In this document: one piece after another, positions 58,341-64,000 of the stretch | How positions within the stretch are numbered: the first letter of the stretch is position 1 | How the letters are laid out: each line of letters opens with the position of its first letter | NCBI RefSeq assembly: GCF_016086655.4 | Contig: NC_052132.2 | Coordinates: forward strand, 6,760,805-6,824,804 | Direction of reading: 5' to 3' | Source of the DNA: Lepeophtheirus salmonis | Lineage: Eukaryota > Arthropoda > Copepoda > Siphonostomatoida > Caligidae | Length of the DNA: 64,000 nucleotides | Translations under genes and position numbers: made by a program | Notes under the pieces: model-generated | What the model was told of the DNA's origin: nothing | The model's database searches: none | The model's input: the letters and a program-made list of their open reading frames with translations, nothing else

Positions 58341-61328
58341 AAATTACTTTTGTTTTGTTGTTGTTGTTGGAGGTGGTGTCTAGTGTAATATGCAATAGGT
58401 AGAAAGTACAAAGAAAATAATAAGTTGATTTTCTGTGTTCTTTTGAAATTTACTTATAAAATTATGTGTTTGTAATTTAATTTCCAAAAAGAATCTATAT
58501 CTTCATATCAAAGTATTTAGTCTCATTATTTGTCAAAATAAAAGATGGACCACCGATCATAACAATTTTTTTCATTTTTCATGTTTTGATTTGTTGTTTG
58601 AAGATAACCACACTTTTTTTTTTTAAATTGATAAATACACTTTATGTAATAAACAGGGCTATATTAAAATTCTCTAACACTTGCCCGACCAATAACAGTT
58701 AGTCCTTTGATTGTTACCTTCTACTTAAATGTTTGGTCTTCAAAAATTAAATAATAATGATCACAGCGTTGAAAAATTAAAAGATATGTTTAGACTACCA
58801 GATAAGAAAAGCCGTTCAGATTTGTCAAAAAGCCAAGCACCCACTCTCTCCTAAAAGGAAAATCCTAAAAAGAAACGCCCCTGTCTATACATTCACAACA
58901 CGGGGAAAAACTACAAAATAATAAAAAAATTAATATATTTTAAAAGATAAAGATGAAACTAAATATTTTAATTCTTACTATCCCAAAAAATAATAATCTT
59001 ACGTTTCAAAAAAAATTCTTAAAGTTTTAATGTAATGAAATGAAATTTAATCAAGCATAAAAATACTTATTCGTTTTAGAAATATTCTTATATTATTTTA
59101 TAGTGCTTTTTTTGTAAATGTATTTTTTAGAAGATAGTCACAAGATATATAGAATAAATTTAATTAATTTAAATTTAAATATTTGTAAATTGTATACATT
59201 GGAATTTTTTTGAACGCAACAACAATTTTCTTTTTGTACATTTGAAAAAATCTTGTTGTTTAAGAGCTCTCAAATCATTATTGACTATTTGAATTAGACG
59301 ACCCAAATTTTGACATCCGGTATCTAAATAGTATGTTTGTTCATATGTGAAGCTTTTTAAGGGATTGAGCATTTGCTTGTGCTCGTTAAAGAGGGAGAAT
59401 TGACCTGAGGATTTGTAGTAGAAGTATATGTAAATCTTTAGCTAAGCTGCTCTTTTTCAAAATATTTGGGCACATTGTATAAGTTTGCTCTCCCGTCAAA
59501 CTTTTTTTTTCTTTCTCGAAATTTGAGACAGTGATAGCGGAAAATTGAAATTTAGTTGTCCAAACCTTTTAAAAATGAGAAATCGATTATTTGAGTAAAA
59601 ATAATGGCAATTCAACTTTTTCAAAATATTGGGACAATGATCATTTTAAAAGAATCATAAATATAAATGGAATGTGTCATTATGTGGAAAACATTGTGTG
59701 TTTTTCTCAGATGAAGTACAGTCATTTTTAAAGTTTAAGACCACCTGGGATGGTTTCTTACTTTTAGCCAAAAAGAAATGTATTTCAGATATAAAACATA
59801 ATAATATCAACGTTTAGCAAAACAACATGAAATAGTACTTACACTTACTCTTCCCCTTTGACTCACTAATATACCAGTATTCTTGGATTGAATAAAATTA
59901 ATAACTTCAATTATTTTTTAGCAAAAATACATATTGCTATTTTTAATTAATATACTAATATTTTTGTTTTAGAATTATATTTATAGCCTTTCTCATTACA
60001 CTCCTTAGCCAATTTGAAGTCAAATCATAAGATATGTCTTTATTTTGAGACAGATTTGTTGGAGTTGATTTTTTAGTCACCATCTCGAATGCTAGAAATT
60101 CAAAATTGGATTAATTACTTGGAAAAGACTACCAATCAGCCAATACAAAACTTTTATAATAATAATATATCAGATAATTTACGCAGAACAGCACAAATTT
60201 AAATCAAAATAACTACCAAAGGAGATTCAATCCTAGAATAAGCTTTTTACTTACAATTATAACGTTAACAAGTTTAAAAGAATATTTAATTTTTTTGTGT
60301 GTGTCTCTTTAAGGCTTTTGGCCCTAAAAACACGTATATTTGTGTGCAAGTCCAAAAATTCAAGATTATGACACTATGTAGGTAGCACAAAATTAAAGGA
60401 CAACTTGTAAAGTAATATAAGTCTAACAGTAAGTGTATGTACATATTTAAACATTGGTTAAAATTACTTTTATTATTTATTGAGAAGGAATTTTTATCCT
60501 CAACAAAGATTTTATAAATCTCCTAATAAAATATTAATTGATTTCAGAAGACACCGTTTTTGGATTTGAAATTGTATACAAAAATGGTATAAATATTTTT
60601 GTTAAAAAACTTTCATACTCAAAAAATGCAAATAATATTTTTAATTTTTTTAACCGTTTAAATGTTAAAGAGACTCTTGCAATGCCCTATATTAACGCAG
60701 ACTATAATTTACAATGTTTAAAACTTTTGTCTCACGAATCCAACAAAGTAACTACAAAAGTCGTAAAAATAAAGCATTCAATTTCAAAGGATGAATAATT
60801 TCGAATAAATTGAGGGGTGTGATTAACATAACAAGGGTATGAGATACAATGTTAAATAATGGAAATTGGATCATTAAAAAATATTCAATCCAGTTTTAGT
60901 ACCGTTCCTATCGGTCTTTATGACTGTCAATCCTCGGAACCAGTCTTTTTTAATGGTCATATCCCTAAAAATATCAATGGTTTATTAAGCTAAATATGAT
61001 ATATGATATAGTTATAAAGATTATTTATACTATATATTGATATTTTCAATATAATGTAATATATAATATTTTTATTTAATTATTTAAGGGTACTATTTTT
61101 TTTATTTAAAAGAAAAAAAAACACATTAATTACCCAACAAGAAATCAATTTTCCCTTACTTAAGGACTTCCAATTAGGACTGGACTGAATGGGAATGAAC
61201 TGAAATGAACAGTGGTCCTTTGTTCTAAATTAGGACCTACACAACAGTACATGTACCCAGATTATATAAAGAAGTATACTTAATATTTTTGAAAGCAAAA
61301 TTTAAGGTTTAATAAGATATATATATAT
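58341..61328. other. No gene seen; one possible Tc1-type terminus
   Basis: AT-rich. TACAGTCATTTTTAAAGTTT then AAGACCACC (59718-59748) resembles a Tc1-like inverted-repeat end, but I found no partner. The 86-codon plus frame at 60538-60798 is lysine/asparagine-rich with no motif. Confidence 0.4.
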
Positions 61329-61728
61329 ATCTTCAAAATGAAACCATCAAATTCGGGAAATCTTAGAAGATGCCTCGACTCAACCAACTTGCCTTAGAAT
61401 CATTGAGCTTGAATTCTTTGGAAAGCTAAAAATCAAGTTTGCAGGTTTAATAAAATATAAATTTATTTTGCATAAATTATTCAGCATATTGTTAACAGAT
61501 AAAATAATGAAGGTGTTACATTTTTTGGATTATGTGACAATATAGTCAGTTTATTGGGAGATACTACATGCTGCATAATTTATGCAAAATAAATATATAT
61601 ATTTTATTAAACCTGCAAACTTGATTTTTAGCTTTCTAAAGAATTCAAGCTCAATTATTCTAAGACAAGTTGGTTGAGTCGAGGCATCTTCTAAGATTTC
61701 CCGAATTTGATGGCTTCATTTACAAGAT
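61329..61728. repeat. 400-bp foldback element: 160-bp inverted arms, 80-bp loop
   Basis: The left arm 61329-61487 and right arm 61568-61728 are reverse complements with only scattered mismatches and a small indel. Shared blocks include CCATCAAATTCGGGAAATCT, TAGAAGATGCCTCGACTCAA, AGCTTGAATTCTTT and AAAATCAAGTTTGCAGGTTT. No coding frame. Consistent with a foldback MITE or a head-to-head duplication. Confidence 0.9.
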
Positions 61729-62369
61729 GATGATCTTGTTACAGGAAGTTGAGATAAGCTCTGGAAGATCAGAAAAAAACAGTTGAAAACGCTGAATATC
61801 AATTAAAGAATTGATATTTGAAACCATCTTGCAATCCGATTTTTTCTCTTCAAATCTTCGTATATACTTGTCCTATCACGAACAAGAAAGAACAACTAAA
61901 AAGAGTCACATCATAAGCTAGGATTGCACCTGTAAATCTCAGTATTCCCTAAGCTGAATAATTTTTTTGGAAAATGGACTATGTGGTCGACTTTGATGAT
62001 TTATAGTAATAGTTACTACTGTAATACTTCCGTTTATATTCCAGTATAGAAAAATAGCTAATTGTATACAATTTAATTGCTTGGAAGGTTCCCACCAAAG
62101 CTTCCTTGAAATAATATTCACTTTTTCAATTCAAATTGATATGACATTCTTTCACATGAAATAATTAAATTACTTTTTACAATAGGTAAAATAGTTGATC
62201 ATTTTTAAATTTGAATAAAAGGCTTAGAAGAACTAAGTTTCTCTAAGGAAAATTTTAAAGTTCATTTTCGGGTTTTTTCGCTTTAATAAGATTAATAAAT
62301 GTGGATTTTAGCCGGCTGTCGTTCCAAGACCTGAATTTTGTTACATTGTGTTATAATATATTAAATATG
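61729..62369. other. No gene seen
   Basis: AT-rich; the 60-codon minus frame at 61939-62121 is unsupported. Confidence 0.5.
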
Positions 62370-62640
62370 TGTGTGTATCCGGGAATCACAGCCAAACCAA
62401 TAAATGGATTTTGCTGAAATTTTGCAAGTAGTTTTTTAAGGCTTCAAAAACGGGTTTGATAACATTTTTTTGATCTTTAAGGACATAATGGTATAAAATA
62501 GAGTCATTTTAAAAATATTTTGCTTAACAAACAAAATACTACTTCATGTAAAGAAAAAAGAAAGGCCATGCCATCCTAGGAATTATCATTATCACTGCAT
62601 GTTGGTATGTATCTTTCTACACTTTTTTAAAAGGAGAATA
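62370..62640 (+). repeat. Dispersed repeat R3 copy 2 running into one M1 end
   Basis: CACAGCCAAACCAATAAATG and GATTTTGCTGAAATTTTGC match 32310 onward. At 62595 the sequence becomes CTGCATGTTGGTATGTATCT, the M1 terminal repeat, then CTTTTTTAAAAGG. No opposite M1 end is found downstream, so this copy is truncated. Confidence 0.55.
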
Positions 62641-64000
62641 AATTATATGATTTTTGACCATAATATGAAAGTTGAGCAAAAGACAGATTTTCATGAATAT
62701 TTTTTCCCAATATTTTTCTTCATAAAATAATAAGAAATAGACAGATTTATAATGAGTAAAATTAAGTTCCATTAATCAAAAAAAAAAAAGTTTTAACCTA
62801 TTTGATATCAACATACACTCATCCCAACAATTTGCCTAAAAAACGTATAATTGACTCAAAAAAGTGTATAAAATATTAGGGTGTATATTTAAAATATAAC
62901 TAAAATAATAATATGGGACTCTCTCCTTTTCTTGACTTTTTTCATGATTGTACATAAATCTATAAAATGATATTTATGTTTCATTGGTGCTAAGGACAGC
63001 AAATCAAGTTCCAATTAGCTTCTCTCTACTCCAAATTATGTTTCAACACAGGTTTCTAAAATATAAAATGAACGCTCTACATACATTTCATCTTCTCAAC
63101 TAAAGGCAATTTAATAATTTATTTATTTTAGTTCATAATTTAAATAATTGTTAGCATTTTCACTACAACATATTATTGATAAAGCTATCATTTGTTATCT
63201 TAGTAATAAATCAAAGATTATGGTATGTTAGAAAAACATTCACTGGATGGACTGTATAAAGTCCTCACTGATGTATATCATAAACATATTTTGATCTAAA
63301 AAATAATAATATAATTGTATTAATGAACTATTGAAAGGGTGTGCATATGAGATTGGACGTGTATACATGGAGCACTGTATATAGTACTCAATTATGTATA
63401 TCATATGCATATTTTTGATATAAGAAATAACAATGTAGTCGTATTAATGAAATACCGGAGGCGTGTGCATGTAGCATCAAATAAATAGCACGGTTTCTGT
63501 TTCTTTTTGTTATTAATATTCAATATATTTGTATATTATTATTCCTATGCATTCTAAGATTTGAAAATAATATAAACGCTTATAATGTAAGAATAAATTA
63601 ACACTTGAAGGCGTTTTGAATTTAGCATACACTTGTATGTTTGTTTTTCTTAGTGAGCGCTCGTGGTTCGGGAGATTAAAGTACTCATATGTCAACCCAT
63701 CTATTTTTTTCCCCTCGTCATTCTTGTGGACGGAACACATCTGAATTAATATAAATTTTAAGCATGTGCTCATAAAAAACAAAAAGTAAAATTGAGGATT
63801 TTTCGGAAGTTATTTTCTATATAATTATGAAAAATTTGTATTTTAACCAATGCTTAATTACTCCGTGCAAAGCTGGTTACTACCGCTAGTTGTACAGTTA
63901 TTGTTAATATTCTATGAGGCTCATAATTTGTGCAGTCAAAGAAATTGAAAAAAAAAACTAATAATGTGAAGAAGATATAACACTTGATAAAGAAATGAAA
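62641..64000. other. No gene seen
   Basis: AT-rich with two loosely similar segments near 63230-63330 and 63370-63470 (both with a GT.TAT..ATACT.ATGTATATCAT-like stretch). The 89-codon minus frame at 63513-63782 is unsupported. Confidence 0.4.

Noticed and set aside
1..64000. CRISPR array, operon or phage-like system
   Set aside because: No regularly spaced identical repeats with unique spacers, no prokaryotic gene arrangement, and spliced eukaryotic gene structure throughout.

Overview
This is an AT-rich animal nuclear segment (long A/T tracts, a large intron, mariner-like transposons, no operons or ribosome-binding sites). An arthropod is likely, and the mixture of degenerate mariner/Tc1-type transposases together with a neuropeptide GPCR recalls parasitic copepod genomes such as salmon lice. 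That species-level guess is inference from recognised protein flavour, not from any search.

One convincing host gene is present, on the minus strand: a two-coding-exon class A GPCR of the FMRFamide-receptor-like group. Coding exon 1 (35322-34693, TM1-TM4) and coding exon 2 (20232-19432, TM5-TM7 and the C-terminal tail) join in phase 0 across a 14,460-bp intron and give a 476-residue receptor. A polypyrimidine tract and AG lie 8 bases before the start codon, so a 5' untranslated exon probably lies further out, beyond 35331. The big intron holds at least two transposase relics, two copies of one MITE family, and two tandem or local repeat clusters.

Nearly everything else recognisable is mobile-element debris. 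I count 13 mariner/Tc1-like relics, at about 0.6-1.8, 9.2-9.8, 12.9-13.1, 17.1-17.3, 24.6-25.7, 28.3-28.7, 37.6-38.3, 39.9-40.6, 41.1-42.2, 44.2-44.5, 49.7-50.1, 53.6-54.4 and 57.4-58.1 kb. They belong to several subfamilies. All are broken by stops, frameshifts or internal deletions, and three keep recognisable terminal inverted repeats. A separate relic at 45.25-46.79 kb belongs to an unrelated transposon-like protein family.

Non-coding repeats include a 157-bp tandem repeat (4.57-4.99 kb), a TTAACT-rich array (7.74-8.59 kb), two tandem arrays of about 105-110 bp (14.4-14.8 and 31.05-31.44 kb), a 400-bp foldback hairpin (61.33-61.73 kb), a 42-bp perfect palindrome at the end of a mariner element (40.61 kb), and several dispersed families with copies scattered through the window. 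Two of the mariner relics appear to sit inside copies of one dispersed repeat, which gives a relative insertion order.

I found no tRNA, rRNA, CRISPR or prokaryote-type feature. The remaining long stretches show no supportable gene, and I saw no self-contained new biological system. The repeat families are the most useful leads.
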